A stretch of 64,000 bases of DNA from Aeromicrobium chenweiae. GTDB lineage: Bacteria; Actinomycetota; Actinomycetes; Propionibacteriales; Nocardioidaceae. The stretch's first letter is position 1. Each line of letters starts with the position of its first letter. Shown in pieces: positions 44,071-52,724 of the stretch. Under the pieces are notes generated by a model. It searched no databases, was not told the DNA's origin, and saw only the letters and a list, made by a program, of their open reading frames with translations. Both the position numbers and the translations under genes were made by a program. Where the stretch lies: contig NZ_CP026952.1 in assembly GCF_003065605.1 (NCBI RefSeq), forward strand, positions 248,001 through 312,000, written 5' to 3'.

Positions 44071-45711
44071 TCACTTCTCGGACCCGGCGCCGGTCATCGA
44101 CCGGACGTCCAGCTCGACGTAGCGCGCCTCGGCGTCCGCGTCGCGGGCCGTCACGGTGCCGAGCCAGCCGAAGAAGAACCCGAGCGGGATCGAGATGATG
44201 CCGGGGTTGGCCAGCGGGAACCAGCTGAAGTCCGCGCCGGTGATCATCGCCGTCTCCGATCCGGACACGACCGGCGAGAAGATCACCAGGCCGACGCACG
44301 AGATCAGCCCGCCGTAGATGCTCCACACGGCGCCGCGGGTGTTGAACCGGCGCCAGAACAGGTTGTAGAGCAGCGACGGCAGGTTGGCCGACGCAGCGAC
44401 CGCGAACGCCAGCGCCACGAGGAACGCGATGTTCAGCTTCTGCGCGGGGATCGACAGCGCGATCGCCACACCGCCGATCACGAACGCCGCGATGCGGGCG
44501 ACCTTGACCTCCTGCTTCTCGGTGACCTTGTCCTTCTTCCAGACGTTCGCGTACAGGTCGTGGGCGACGGACGACGCCGAGGTCAGGGTCAGCCCCGCGA
44601 CCACCGCGAGGATCGTCGCGAACGCGACCGCCGAGATCAGCGCCAGCAGCACCGCGCCGCCGGTCGACCCGGAACCACCTCCGACCGCCTCGGCCAGCAA
44701 CGGCGAGGCGAGGTTGCCGCCGGAGTCGACGATGTCCTGCTTCTTGTCGCCCTTGACCAGGGCCGCGGCGCCGAAGCCGAGGACGAGCGTCATCAGGTAG
44801 AACGCACCGATCAGGCCGATCGCCCAGAGGACGGACTTGCGTGCCTGGCGGGCGGTCGGGACCGTGTAGAAGCGGATCAGGATGTGCGGCAGCCCGGCCG
44901 TGCCCAGGACGAGCGCGAGGCCCAGCGAGATGAAGTCGATCTTCGCCTCGGTCGACACGCCGTACTTGAGGCCCGGCTCGAGGAACGCCCGGCCCGCGCC
45001 GCTCTCCTCGGCCGCGGTGCCGAGCATGTCGCTGATGTTGAAGTCGAACTTCGCGAGCACCAGGACCGTGATGAGCACCGTGCCGACCATCAGCAGGACG
45101 GCCTTGACGATCTGCACCCAGGTCGTGCCCTTCATGCCGCCGACCACGACGTAGAAGATCATGAGGGCGCCGACGAGGGCGATCGTGAGGTTCTTCGCGG
45201 TGTCGTTGTCGGGCGAGACGCCCAGCAGCAGCGCCACCAGGGCGCCGGCGCCGACCATCTGGGCCAGCAGGTAGAAGATCGACACCACGACGGTCGAGGT
45301 CGCCGCCGCGGTGCGCACGGGCCGCTGCTGCATGCGGAACGCGAGCTGGTCGGCCATCGTGAACCGGCCGGAGTTGCGCAGCAGCTCCGCGACGAGCAGG
45401 AGCGCCACGAGCCAGGCGACGAGGAAGCCGATCGAGTAGAGGAAGCCGTCGTAGCCGGACAGCGCGATCGCACCGGAGATGCCGAGGAACGAGGCGGCCG
45501 ACATGTAGTCGCCGGCGACCGCGAAGCCGTTCTGGGCGCCGGAGAAGCTGCGGCCGCCTGCGTAGTAGTCCGCTGCGGTCCTGGTGTTGCGGCTGGCCCA
45601 GAAGGTGATCGCGACGGTGATCAGCACGATCACCACGAACAGGGAGCCGGTCAGGAGCTGGTTGCTGTCGTCGTCGGTGGCGGCGCGCAGCACGGTGGCG
45701 GTGGTGCTCAT
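44071..45711 (-). CDS. Cation/acetate symporter (ActP/MctC-type, SSS family)
   Basis: A 546-residue sodium:solute symporter with about 13 helices. FWASRNTRTAADYYAGGRSFSGAQNGFAVAGDYMSAASFLG is the marked N-terminal region (in pieces: AADYYAGGR, AVAGDYMSAASFLG) of the acetate permease branch, and LGTAGLPHILIRFYTVP is conserved in ActP. It takes up acetate and other short monocarboxylates. ATG at 45711 overlaps the stop of the DUF485 gene, the standard yjcH-actP arrangement. A Crp site lies before the operon. Acetate then feeds acs encoded 2.6 kb away. Confidence 0.94.
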   Translation of the reverse strand: MSTTATVLRAATDDDSNQLLTGSLFVVIVLITVAITFWASRNTRTAADYYAGGRSFSGAQNGFAVAGDYMSAASFLGISGAIALSGYDGFLYSIGFLVAWLVALLLVAELLRNSGRFTMADQLAFRMQQRPVRTAAATSTVVVSIFYLLAQMVGAGALVALLLGVSPDNDTAKNLTIALVGALMIFYVVVGGMKGTTWVQIVKAVLLMVGTVLITVLVLAKFDFNISDMLGTAAEESGAGRAFLEPGLKYGVSTEAKIDFISLGLALVLGTAGLPHILIRFYTVPTARQARKSVLWAIGLIGAFYLMTLVLGFGAAALVKGDKKQDIVDSGGNLASPLLAEAVGGGSGSTGGAVLLALISAVAFATILAVVAGLTLTSASSVAHDLYANVWKKDKVTEKQEVKVARIAAFVIGGVAIALSIPAQKLNIAFLVALAFAVAASANLPSLLYNLFWRRFNTRGAVWSIYGGLISCVGLVIFSPVVSGSETAMITGADFSWFPLANPGIISIPLGFFFGWLGTVTARDADAEARYVELDVRSMTGAGSEK

Positions 45712-46046
45712 CGCTCGATCTCCTGCTCGTACTCCTCGCGGAGCCGGTCCGCGATCGGGTCCATGCGACGGGCGGCGAACATCGCGTACCAGATCGCGAT
45801 GCCGAACGTCGTCACGAACTGCAGCAGGCCGAAGACGAGGGCGACGTTGATGTTGCCGAACAGGACGTGGCCCATGAAGTCGTTCGCGTAGTTCGAGGCC
45901 AGGACGTACAGCAGGTACCAGGCCATGAAGGCGATCGTGAGCGGGACGACGAATCGCAGGTACGAGCGCTTGAGCTCGGCGAAGTCGTCCGACGCATGGA
46001 TGCGTTCGTAGGCCTCCTGGGCCTGCGTGGAGATCTTCTCGGTCAC
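45708..46046 (-). CDS. DUF485 membrane protein, YjcH-like
   Basis: A 112-residue protein with two membrane helices (about residues 30-50 and 65-88) and the DUF485 motifs FAELKRSYLRFVVPLTIAF and FGLLQFVTTFGIAIWYAMFAAR. It is the constant partner of acetate symporters, needed by some but of unknown mechanism. GTG start at 46046. It is the first gene of the two-gene operon, with the Crp element 78-93 bases upstream. Confidence 0.92.
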   Translation of the reverse strand: MTEKISTQAQEAYERIHASDDFAELKRSYLRFVVPLTIAFMAWYLLYVLASNYANDFMGHVLFGNINVALVFGLLQFVTTFGIAIWYAMFAARRMDPIADRLREEYEQEIER

Positions 46047-46123
46047 CGTGAGTCACCTCGTCCGTGAAAGGGGCAGGGGCGCGGGGCGCACCACCTGACC
46101 CGAAGGTAGGGTCCTTCGACCCG

Positions 46124-46139
46124 TGTGAGCCAGATCACT
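46124..46139. promoter_or_regulatory. Crp-binding site before the acetate symporter operon
   Basis: TGTGA-GCCAGA-TCACT matches the TGTGA-N6-TCACA consensus in 9 of 10 positions. A TACCTT -10 candidate for the minus strand lies at 46103-46108, putting the site near -36, an activator-like position. Confidence 0.7.
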
Positions 46140-46245
46140 CGGCCGGCTCTGCGACGAACGGGGCGACGCGGTGCGGCGGACGGTCACCCGGGCGCGACGA
46201 GCGGTCGCATCGGCGGGACGAACGGTCGCCTCGTGGTCGTCCGCG

Positions 46246-47736
46246 TCAGAACCGGCGGTCGACGTCCAGCCGCTCGGGGGTGTGGAGCCGCACCATCGTG
46301 CGGGACACGTTGGCCGGCACCGACCCGCGCGTGGCCAGCGACACCCCGAGCATCAGGCCGAAGCCGACGGGCACCGACCACGCCGCGGGCTGGCTCATCA
46401 GCACCCCGAACCACCCCTCGGGGCTCGTCGCGATGGTCAGGACCGGCGCGACCCCCGCGCAGAGGCCGCCGCCGACGAGCCCCGCGATGGCACCGGCAGC
46501 GGTCAGCCCGCGCCACCAGATCCCCAGCACGAGGAGCGGGCAGAACGTGGACGCCGCCAGGGCGAAGGCGAACGTGACCGAGTTGGCGACCGAGATCCGC
46601 TGGGCGGACAGGGCCAGCACCAGGGGGACCACGACGCAGCCCACCGCCGCGAGCCGCAGGGCGGTGATGGTCGAGATGCGGCCGCGGGCGAGTCCCTGGC
46701 CGACGACGCCGGCGATCGACATCGTCAGTCCAGACGAGGTCGACAGGAACGCCGCGAACGCGCCGGCGGTCAGCAGCGCGGCCAGCACCTCGCCCGTCGT
46801 CCCACCGATCATCCGGCCGGGCAGCTCGAGCACCACCGTGTCGGTGCGGCCGGACGAGACCAGGTCGCCGGCGTACACCCGGCCCAGCACCCCGTAGACG
46901 GTCGGCAGCAGGTAGAACACGCCGAGCAGCGCCAGCACGAGCAGGGTGGTCCGGCGGGCGGCGTGGCCGTCGGGGTTCGTGTAGAACCGGACGACGACGT
47001 GGGGCAGTCCCATCGTGCCGAGGAACGTCGCGATCATGACCGAGTACGTCAGGTACAGGCCCGTCCCGCCGTTCTGCGTCAACGGCTCGAACCAGCTGCC
47101 CGGTGCGGCGGGGGAGGGGCGTCCGTCGTCGTCCCACGCGTGGACCAGGAAGAACAGCGGGACCATCAGGGCCGTGAGCTTGAGCCAGTACTGGAACGCC
47201 TGCACGAAGGTGATGCTGCGCATCCCTCCGGACACGACGTTCACGACCACGATCGCGGCGACCACGACCGTCCCGACCCACGTCGGCGCCCCGGTGACGG
47301 TCCGCAGGGTAAGCCCCGCGCCCTGGAACTGGGGCATCAGGTACAGCCAGCCCACCGCGACGACGAGCAGGCTCGCCACCCGGCGCACGGCGTCGGACTG
47401 CAGCCGCACCTGGGCGAAGTCGGGGATCGTGTACGCCCCCGACCGGCGCAGCGGTGCCGCGACGAGCACGAGCAGCAGCAGGTAGCCGGTGGTCCAGCCG
47501 ATCGGGTACCAGAGCATGTCGGCGCCGAACGCCAGCACGAGGCCGGCGATGCCCAGGAAGGACGCGGCGGACAGGTACTCGCCACCGATCGCCGAGCTGT
47601 TGAGGACCGGGCTGACCGAGCGCGAGGCCACGTAGAAGTCGCTCGTCGTCCGGCTGAACCGCAGCCCGAACGCCCCGATGCCGAGCGTGGCCACGGCGAC
47701 CAGGGCCACCGCCACGATCCCGTACGTCGAGCTCAC
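46246..47736 (-). CDS. Second sodium:solute symporter (monocarboxylate type)
   Basis: A 496-residue SSS-family transporter with SRTTSDFYVASRSVSPVLNSSAIGGEYLSAASFLG split as SDFYVASR and AIGGEYLSAASFLG, and LGTMGLPHVVVRFYTNPDG, the same signature as ActP but more divergent. It starts at GTG 47736 overlapping the stop of the small membrane protein gene, which overlaps a LytTR regulator in turn. Such symporters encoded with a LytS/LytTR pair resemble the pyruvate- or acetate-responsive uptake systems of other bacteria. The pair of DUF485-like protein and symporter here is thus duplicated in the window with separate regulation. Confidence 0.92.
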   Translation of the reverse strand: MSSTYGIVAVALVAVATLGIGAFGLRFSRTTSDFYVASRSVSPVLNSSAIGGEYLSAASFLGIAGLVLAFGADMLWYPIGWTTGYLLLLVLVAAPLRRSGAYTIPDFAQVRLQSDAVRRVASLLVVAVGWLYLMPQFQGAGLTLRTVTGAPTWVGTVVVAAIVVVNVVSGGMRSITFVQAFQYWLKLTALMVPLFFLVHAWDDDGRPSPAAPGSWFEPLTQNGGTGLYLTYSVMIATFLGTMGLPHVVVRFYTNPDGHAARRTTLLVLALLGVFYLLPTVYGVLGRVYAGDLVSSGRTDTVVLELPGRMIGGTTGEVLAALLTAGAFAAFLSTSSGLTMSIAGVVGQGLARGRISTITALRLAAVGCVVVPLVLALSAQRISVANSVTFAFALAASTFCPLLVLGIWWRGLTAAGAIAGLVGGGLCAGVAPVLTIATSPEGWFGVLMSQPAAWSVPVGFGLMLGVSLATRGSVPANVSRTMVRLHTPERLDVDRRF

Positions 47737-48137
47737 GGGTCGTCGCTCCCCGGCTCGACGAGGGCGGCGAAGTCGCGCTCGGCGCGCTCGGCCTGGCGGA
47801 TGTACAGCCAGCCGATCGTGAACAGGAACGGGTAGACCAGGACGCCCAGGACGATCCACGGCAGCGGGACGCCCAGGACCGTCGCGTCGGTGACGGCGTC
47901 GAAGGTCAGGAACACCAGCGGGAGCGCGCCGATCGACAGCAGCAGCGTCACCGCGACGGTGATCGCCGCCCGCAGCTGCGACCTGATCAGGGAGCGCATG
48001 TAGATCTCGCCGACCCCGGTGGACTCGTCGATCTCCTGCCGGACGCTGCGGCGCACGTGGGTCGAGGCGGTCGTGAGCGGGCTCGTGACGCGGACCCGAC
48101 CGGTGGGCCCGGTCCGGTCGTCCGGTCCGTCGCTCAC
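47733..48137 (-). CDS. Small two-helix membrane protein, DUF485-like partner of the symporter
   Basis: A 134-residue protein. The N-terminal 70 residues are polar (DDRTGPTGRV, DESTGVGEIYMRSLIRSQLRAA), then two membrane helices (about 67-90 and 97-118), and a C-terminal RQAERAERDFAALVEP. Its place before a symporter and the overall two-helix layout resemble DUF485 proteins, but identity is low by eye. GTG at 48137 overlaps the LytTR stop (GTGA); its stop overlaps the symporter GTG. I take it as a symporter accessory subunit, not proven. Confidence 0.8.
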   Translation of the reverse strand: MSDGPDDRTGPTGRVRVTSPLTTASTHVRRSVRQEIDESTGVGEIYMRSLIRSQLRAAITVAVTLLLSIGALPLVFLTFDAVTDATVLGVPLPWIVLGVLVYPFLFTIGWLYIRQAERAERDFAALVEPGSDDP

Positions 48138-48868
48138 AGCGCGCGTTCGTGGATGAGGTCGCGCAGGGTCCTGGTGTGGCGCCGGGCGACCTGCAGCTCG
48201 ACCCGGTCCTCGCCCACCGCCACGACGACGCTGCACCGGCCGGCCTGCATGCGTACCTCGCGGACGCGGGCGAGGTTCACGACGAGGCTGCGGTGCACCC
48301 GGACGAAGCCGGCGTCGGCCCAGTCGTCCGCGAGCACCCCGAGCGGGGTGCGGACGAGGTGGCTGCCGCCGTCGTCGACGTGCAGGCGCACGTAGTCGCC
48401 CTGGGCCTCGACGTACGCGACCGAGGCCCGGGAGACGAACCGGGTGACGCCGCCGAGCTCGACCGCGATCCGGTCGTCGCCGGTGTCCGCCGTGTCGGTG
48501 CCCTCGACGCACGCGCGGCGCACGCTCTCGCGCAGCCGCTCCTCGCGGATGGGCTTGAGCAGGTAGTCCACCGCGTTCATCTCGAACGCCTCGACCGCGT
48601 GCGCCTCGTGGGCGGTCACGAACACGATGCGGGGGGCGTCGCGGAACCGGCCGAGGAGGCGGGCGATGTCGAGGCCGCTCAGCCCCGGCATCGCCACGTC
48701 GAGGAACACCACGTCGACGCCGCCCTGCTCCAGGACGCGCAGGGCGTCGGTCCCGCTGCGCGTCGCCTGCACCGAGGCGATGCGGTCGTCGCGCTCGAGC
48801 AGCCAGACGAGCTCGTCGAGGACAGGCTGCTCGTCATCGACGACCAGGGAGCGCAGACCGGCGGACAT
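48134..48868 (-). CDS. LytTR-family response regulator
   Basis: A 244-residue response regulator. The receiver domain (1-120) has VVDDEQ, the phosphoacceptor Asp in VVFLDVAMPG, Thr in FVTAHEAHAVEAF and Lys in YLLKPIREERL. The LytTR DNA-binding domain (about 140-240) has VAYVEAQGDYVRLHV and FVRVHRSLVVNLARVREVR. It is encoded between its sensor kinase (43 bases upstream) and the symporter genes (overlap). It likely switches on symporter expression in response to an external carboxylate. The ATG at 48868 was chosen by the typical N-terminus. Confidence 0.94.
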   Translation of the reverse strand: MSAGLRSLVVDDEQPVLDELVWLLERDDRIASVQATRSGTDALRVLEQGGVDVVFLDVAMPGLSGLDIARLLGRFRDAPRIVFVTAHEAHAVEAFEMNAVDYLLKPIREERLRESVRRACVEGTDTADTGDDRIAVELGGVTRFVSRASVAYVEAQGDYVRLHVDDGGSHLVRTPLGVLADDWADAGFVRVHRSLVVNLARVREVRMQAGRCSVVVAVGEDRVELQVARRHTRTLRDLIHERAL

Positions 48869-48911
48869 GCAGCGATCCTCGCCGAGCGTGACCCGCGCCA
48901 CAACCCCCGGG

Positions 48912-50051
48912 TCAGCCCACGGGGTCGACCGCGGGGGAGAACTTGGGGATCCGCAGGGACACCTTGGTGCCGAAGCCCGGCGCGGTCTCGACCACGATGC
49001 CGTACGCGTTGCCGTAGACCGTGCGCATGCGCTCGTCGACGTTGGCCAGGCCCACCGATGCGCTGGGGTTGCGGCCGGACAGGGCCGCCCGGACGATCTC
49101 GGGCTCGACGCCGGCGCCGTCGTCCTCGATCGTGATGAGGCACTCGGTCCCCGCGTCGTGGGCCGTGACGGTGATCGTGCCCTCGCCGGCCTTGCTCTCC
49201 AGGCCGTGGCGCACCGCGTTCTCGACCAGCGGCTGGACCGACAGGAACGGCAGGGTGACGCTGAGGACCTCCGGTGCCACGCGGGTCACGATGCGCAGCC
49301 GGTCGCCGAACCGCGCCTTCTCCAGGACGAGGTAGCGCTCGATCGAGCGCAGCTCCTCGGCGAGGGTCGTGAACTCGCCGTGCTGGCGGAAGGAGTAACG
49401 GGTGAAGTCGGCGAACTCGAGGAGCAGCTCGCGCGCCCGCTCGGGATCCGTGCGGACGAACGAGGCGATCGCGCCGAGCGAGTTGTAGATGAAGTGCGGG
49501 GAGATCTGCGCCCGCAGCGCGCGCAGCTCAGCCTCCATCAGTGCGGTGCGGGACGTCGCGAGCTCGGCCAGCTCGAGCTGGGAGGACATCCACCGCGCGA
49601 CCTCGGTCGTCGCCCGTGCCAGGCCCGCGGAGGCGTCCTCGCTCATCACGACCACGCTGCCGACGACCTGGCCCTCGACCGCGAGCGGCGCCACGATGGC
49701 CTGGCCCGACGCCTGGGTCGTGCCGCTGCCGATCGCCGCGGACATGAGGTCGGCGACGTCGTCCGGTCCACCCGGTCCGTGCCAGGCCAGGGGCTCGACC
49801 GTGTCGGTGATCGCGACCGTCCTGGTGCCGAGCAGCGTCCGGAGGTGGGGCAGGGCGCTGGCCGCGCTCTCCGCGTCGAGCCCCCGCCGCAGGGCCGGGG
49901 CGGCGAGCGCAGTCGTGTGCAGGGTCTCGTACGTCGCCCGGTCCTCCGGCGTGCCGAGGCTGGGTCGGCGGGACAGCAGCCACCAGCGGGCGAACGCGGC
50001 GATCGCGACCAGGGCGATGCCCGCGACGATCGCGGTCAGCAGGTTGTCCAT
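48912..50051 (-). CDS. LytS-type sensor histidine kinase
   Basis: A 379-residue kinase with a single N-terminal membrane helix (about 5-25), a GAF-like domain (about 40-160) and the His_kinase/HATPase_c part. The phosphorylated His is in RAQISPHFIYNSLGAIASFV, and the ATP lid region reads PLVENAVRHGLESK, EDDGAGVEP and GLANVDERMRTVYG. This is the class that pairs with LytTR regulators. Unlike classical LytS it lacks the 5TM-5TMR sensor, so the signal may be intracellular or come through the symporter, as in pyruvate-sensing BtsS/YpdA-type systems. A palindrome separates it from the ECF genes. Confidence 0.92.
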   Translation of the reverse strand: MDNLLTAIVAGIALVAIAAFARWWLLSRRPSLGTPEDRATYETLHTTALAAPALRRGLDAESAASALPHLRTLLGTRTVAITDTVEPLAWHGPGGPDDVADLMSAAIGSGTTQASGQAIVAPLAVEGQVVGSVVVMSEDASAGLARATTEVARWMSSQLELAELATSRTALMEAELRALRAQISPHFIYNSLGAIASFVRTDPERARELLLEFADFTRYSFRQHGEFTTLAEELRSIERYLVLEKARFGDRLRIVTRVAPEVLSVTLPFLSVQPLVENAVRHGLESKAGEGTITVTAHDAGTECLITIEDDGAGVEPEIVRAALSGRNPSASVGLANVDERMRTVYGNAYGIVVETAPGFGTKVSLRIPKFSPAVDPVG

Positions 50052-50075
50052 CGCCCGACGCTACCGCGATCCCCC

Positions 50076-50125
50076 GGGACGTCATCCCGGACGCGGCGTG
50101 CGAGCCACGCGCGGGATGACGTCCC
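50076..50125. terminator. Hairpin after the ECF operon; dispersed palindrome family 1, copy c
   Basis: Arms GGGACGTCATCCCG and CGGGATGACGTCCC are exact over 14 bp. The element lies between the bioN stop and the kinase start, the only family-1 copy between codirectional genes. Confidence 0.75.
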
Positions 50126-50131
50126 AGGTGG

Positions 50132-50743
50132 TCAGTCGTCGCCGATGCCGCGTGCATGCAGCGCCGCGCCGGTGTCGTACGCCTGCGCGACGGTGCGGAT
50201 CGCCATGGGGACGAGGAGAGCCCGGGGGCTGCGCTCGAGGCCGCGGGCCTTCGCGGCGGCGCGGGTCTCGTGCGCGATGTCGAGGATGCCGGGGATGGCG
50301 CGGATCATGAGCGAGAACGCGAGCGCCACCTTCTCGGGATTCACGCCGACACGGCGGAACGGACCGAGCCCCCGGGTGATGGCGTCCAGCATCGCGTCGA
50401 TGCGGGTCGTGCCGGTGAACACGAGCGCCGCGATCACCAGCGCCAGGAGATCGCCCACGACGTGGACGGCGGTCGGCCACCCGCGCTGCCAGACCTGGAA
50501 CGCCGTGACCAGGACGACCACCGGCAGCAGCGGCCGCAGCGCGCGCAGCACCGGTCGTACCGGCAGCCCGGACCACACGACCAGCAGCAGCGAGAACGCC
50601 AGGAACGCCACCGCGGACCACGGCCCGCGCACCACCACGGTGACGACGCCGTACGTCGCGAGGAGCCCGAGCTTCGGTCCTGCCGGGAGGCGGTGGAGCA
50701 GGGTCGTGCCCGGACGGTACGCGCCGAGCGGTGACGCGATCAC
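50132..50743 (-). CDS. bioN: Energy-coupling factor transporter transmembrane protein (BioN/EcfT)
   Basis: A 203-residue EcfT protein with four to five membrane helices. The coupling helices carry the two Ala-Arg-Gly signatures: the RAAAKARGLERSPR region and GAALHARGIGDD at the C-terminus. It transmits ATP-driven movement from the ATPase to the BioY substrate subunit. Its start overlaps the ATPase stop by 4 bases. Gene order bioY-bioM-bioN is the classical biotin ECF operon. The small size is normal for BioN. Confidence 0.93.
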   Translation of the reverse strand: MIASPLGAYRPGTTLLHRLPAGPKLGLLATYGVVTVVVRGPWSAVAFLAFSLLLVVWSGLPVRPVLRALRPLLPVVVLVTAFQVWQRGWPTAVHVVGDLLALVIAALVFTGTTRIDAMLDAITRGLGPFRRVGVNPEKVALAFSLMIRAIPGILDIAHETRAAAKARGLERSPRALLVPMAIRTVAQAYDTGAALHARGIGDD

Positions 50744-51444
50744 GCGCCGACCAGCGACCGGTAGAACGCGACCGCCTCATGGGGGGCGGCGTCGCAGACG
50801 ATGCGGGCGTCGTCGACCACCAGCGCGCGGTCGCAGCGCTGCGCGAGGTCGAGGTCGTGGGTGACCAGGACGAGCTGCTGGTCGAGGGAGAACAGGCGGT
50901 CGGCGACGATCTGCGTGTTGCGCAGGTCGAGCAGCGTCGTCGGCTCGTCGGCCACCAGGACCCTCGGCTCGGTCGCCAGCACGCCGGCCAGGGCCAGCAT
51001 CTGCTTCTGCCCGCCGGACAGGGCGTGCACGGTCGTGTCGGCCTTGTCGGCCAGCCCGACCTCGGCCAGGATCTCGAGCGCGCGGGCGCGGCGGACCTTC
51101 TTGTCCTTGATCGTGCGCCGCAGCGACAGGGCGATGTCCTCCGCGCACGTGGGCATCACGAGCTGGGCGTCGGGGTTGGTGAACACGAACCCGACCGCCC
51201 GCCGGACACGGGGGCCGTCCTCGACGGTGTCGAGACCGTCGATCGTCACCCGTCCCGACGTCGGCTCGACCAGGCCGTTGAGCAGGCGGGCGAGCGTGGA
51301 CTTGCCGGAGCCGTTGCTGCCGATGACCGCGACCCGGTGCTCGGTCAGGGACAGCGTCGTGGGGTGCAGCAGCGGCAGCTCACCGCCCGGTGCCTGCACC
51401 GAGACGGCCGCCTCGTGGAGCTCGATGATCGGCGGCGCGGTCAC
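50740..51444 (-). CDS. bioM: Biotin ECF transporter ATPase (BioM)
   Basis: A 234-residue ABC ATPase. Walker A is GSNGSGKSTLARLLNG, the Q-loop region is GFVFTNPDAQLV with the N-P-D-x-Q motif typical of ECF ATPases, the signature is LSGGQKQMLALA, and Walker B is VLVADEPTTLLD, with the switch His in LVTHDLDLA. It energises biotin uptake. GTG at 51444 overlaps the bioY stop; the longer in-frame start runs through bioY and was rejected. A homodimer is expected since only one ATPase gene is present. Confidence 0.94.
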   Translation of the reverse strand: MTAPPIIELHEAAVSVQAPGGELPLLHPTTLSLTEHRVAVIGSNGSGKSTLARLLNGLVEPTSGRVTIDGLDTVEDGPRVRRAVGFVFTNPDAQLVMPTCAEDIALSLRRTIKDKKVRRARALEILAEVGLADKADTTVHALSGGQKQMLALAGVLATEPRVLVADEPTTLLDLRNTQIVADRLFSLDQQLVLVTHDLDLAQRCDRALVVDDARIVCDAAPHEAVAFYRSLVGA

Positions 51445-52025
51445 CGTCGTGCGGCCAGCTGCGGGAAGGCGCGCAGGACGGCCGCCGCGACGACCGCGGC
51501 CAGCACGCCCTTGACGATGTCGGCGAGGAAGAAGGGGGTTGCATACCCCCACGCGACGGGCAGGCTCACGTCGAGCTTGAGCGCCATGCCGAGCGTGCCG
51601 AGCGTCCCGACGACCGCGATCGTGACGATGGCGGCGGCGACGGACACGACGGCGACGAACGAGGCCGGGTTGCGACGGGCGACCCGGTGCGCGACGAGCC
51701 CCACGAGCAGGGCGGCGAACGGGAACGCGGCGAGGTAGCCCGCGGTCTGGCCGGCCCACACGGCCGGCCCGGCCGCACCCTGCGCGAAGACCGGCAGCCC
51801 GGCGGTGCCGACCGCGAGGTAGAGCAGCACCGTGAGGAACCCTCGTACGGCGCCGAGGACGGAGCCGGCGAGGAAGATCGCGAACATCTGCAGCGTGAAC
51901 GGCACGTTGAGCGAGCCGACCGTGAGCTGGGCACAGACCGCGATGAGGGCCGCGAACGTTGCGATGAGCGCGAGGTCGGTCGTGCCGATCGACGCGGGCC
52001 GGCGCGTGCGGGTGGTCATGCTCAT
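51441..52025 (-). CDS. bioY: Biotin transporter substrate-binding subunit BioY
   Basis: A 194-residue S-component with six helices. PFTLQMFAIFLAGSVLGAVRG and the GTAGLPVFAQGAAGPAVWAGQTAGYLAAFP block (in pieces: LPVFA-GAAGP and GQTAGYL) are hallmark BioY motifs that bind biotin. GGAG lies 7 bases before the ATG at 52025. It heads the bioYMN operon and is divergent from a BioQ-like TetR gene across a 111-base gap with tandem operator sites. Expression should fall when biotin is plentiful. Confidence 0.95.
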   Translation of the reverse strand: MSMTTRTRRPASIGTTDLALIATFAALIAVCAQLTVGSLNVPFTLQMFAIFLAGSVLGAVRGFLTVLLYLAVGTAGLPVFAQGAAGPAVWAGQTAGYLAAFPFAALLVGLVAHRVARRNPASFVAVVSVAAAIVTIAVVGTLGTLGMALKLDVSLPVAWGYATPFFLADIVKGVLAAVVAAAVLRAFPQLAARR

Positions 52026-52055
52026 GATCGTGCTCCTGCGAGGAGGGGAGACGCC

Positions 52056-52092
52056 ACCTGAACGGTGCTCAGGTGAACGGCGTTCAGGTTAC
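52056..52092. promoter_or_regulatory. BioQ-type operator sites between bioY and bioQ
   Basis: TGAAC-GGC-GTTCA (52074-52086) is a perfect inverted repeat of the TGAAC-N3-GTTAC class known for BioQ. A weaker copy TGAAC-GGT-GCTCA precedes it at 52059-52071, also framed by ACCTGA/TCAGGT. TATAGG at 52095-52100 may be the -10 of the TetR gene. Confidence 0.8.
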
Positions 52093-52136
52093 GTATAGGC
52101 TGTCCGCGCTGTCAATGTGACGTCCTCGGAGGATCC

Positions 52137-52721
52137 ATGCGCTACCACCGCACCGACATCGTCGAGCGGGCCGTCGGCGTGCTCGACCAGTACGGGCTGG
52201 CGGACCTGTCGATGCGCCGGATCGCCTCCGAGCTGGGCCTGCAGCCCTCGGCGCTCTACCACCACTTCGGCAGCAAGCAGGAGCTCCTGGCCGCGGTCGC
52301 CGACGAGGTGCTCGAGCGTGGTGCGCGCCCCGATGCGCCCGACACGGCGTGGGACGACCGGGTCGTCGCCCTCAGCCGCGAGCTCCGTGACGCGATGCTC
52401 GCCTACCGCGACGGTGCCGAGCTCGTCGCCACGGTGCACGCGTTCGGGCTGGGCGTCCGCTCCCCGGCGGCGCCCCTGGCGTCCGCGATCGAGGCGGCGG
52501 GCTTCGACGAGGCGTTCGCGCGGACCGCCGCCATGACGGTGCTGCACTTCGTCTTCGGTCACGTGTCGGACGAGCAGACCCACCGGCAGGCCAACACCGC
52601 CGGTGCGATCGACGCCGATCCGCTGGGCCGCGCGGACACCGCCTCGTTCGACCTCGGCCTGTCCCTCATCCTCGAGGGCATCCGCCACCGCGCCGCGCCT
52701 GTCCGCACCGCGCGACACTGA
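52137..52721 (+). CDS. bioQ: TetR-family biotin repressor, BioQ-like
   Basis: A 194-residue TetR protein. The DNA-binding domain (residues 1-50) has LSMRRIASELGLQPSALYHHFGSKQELL, close to corynebacterial BioQ. The remainder is the TetR_C-like helical domain. It is divergent from bioYMN with TGAAC-N3-GTTCA sites in the gap, the same layout as in Corynebacterium, where BioQ represses biotin uptake and synthesis genes. GGAGG stands before the ATG. No biotin-synthesis genes are in this window. Assignment rests on site, neighbour and sequence together. Confidence 0.85.
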   Translation: MRYHRTDIVERAVGVLDQYGLADLSMRRIASELGLQPSALYHHFGSKQELLAAVADEVLERGARPDAPDTAWDDRVVALSRELRDAMLAYRDGAELVATVHAFGLGVRSPAAPLASAIEAAGFDEAFARTAAMTVLHFVFGHVSDEQTHRQANTAGAIDADPLGRADTASFDLGLSLILEGIRHRAAPVRTARH

Positions 52722-52724
52722 TCC

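Noticed and set aside
46171..47835. 554-codon plus-strand frame opposite the second symporter
   Set aside because: Complement of transmembrane codons, repetitive in Gln/Arg/His/Asp; no recognisable protein.
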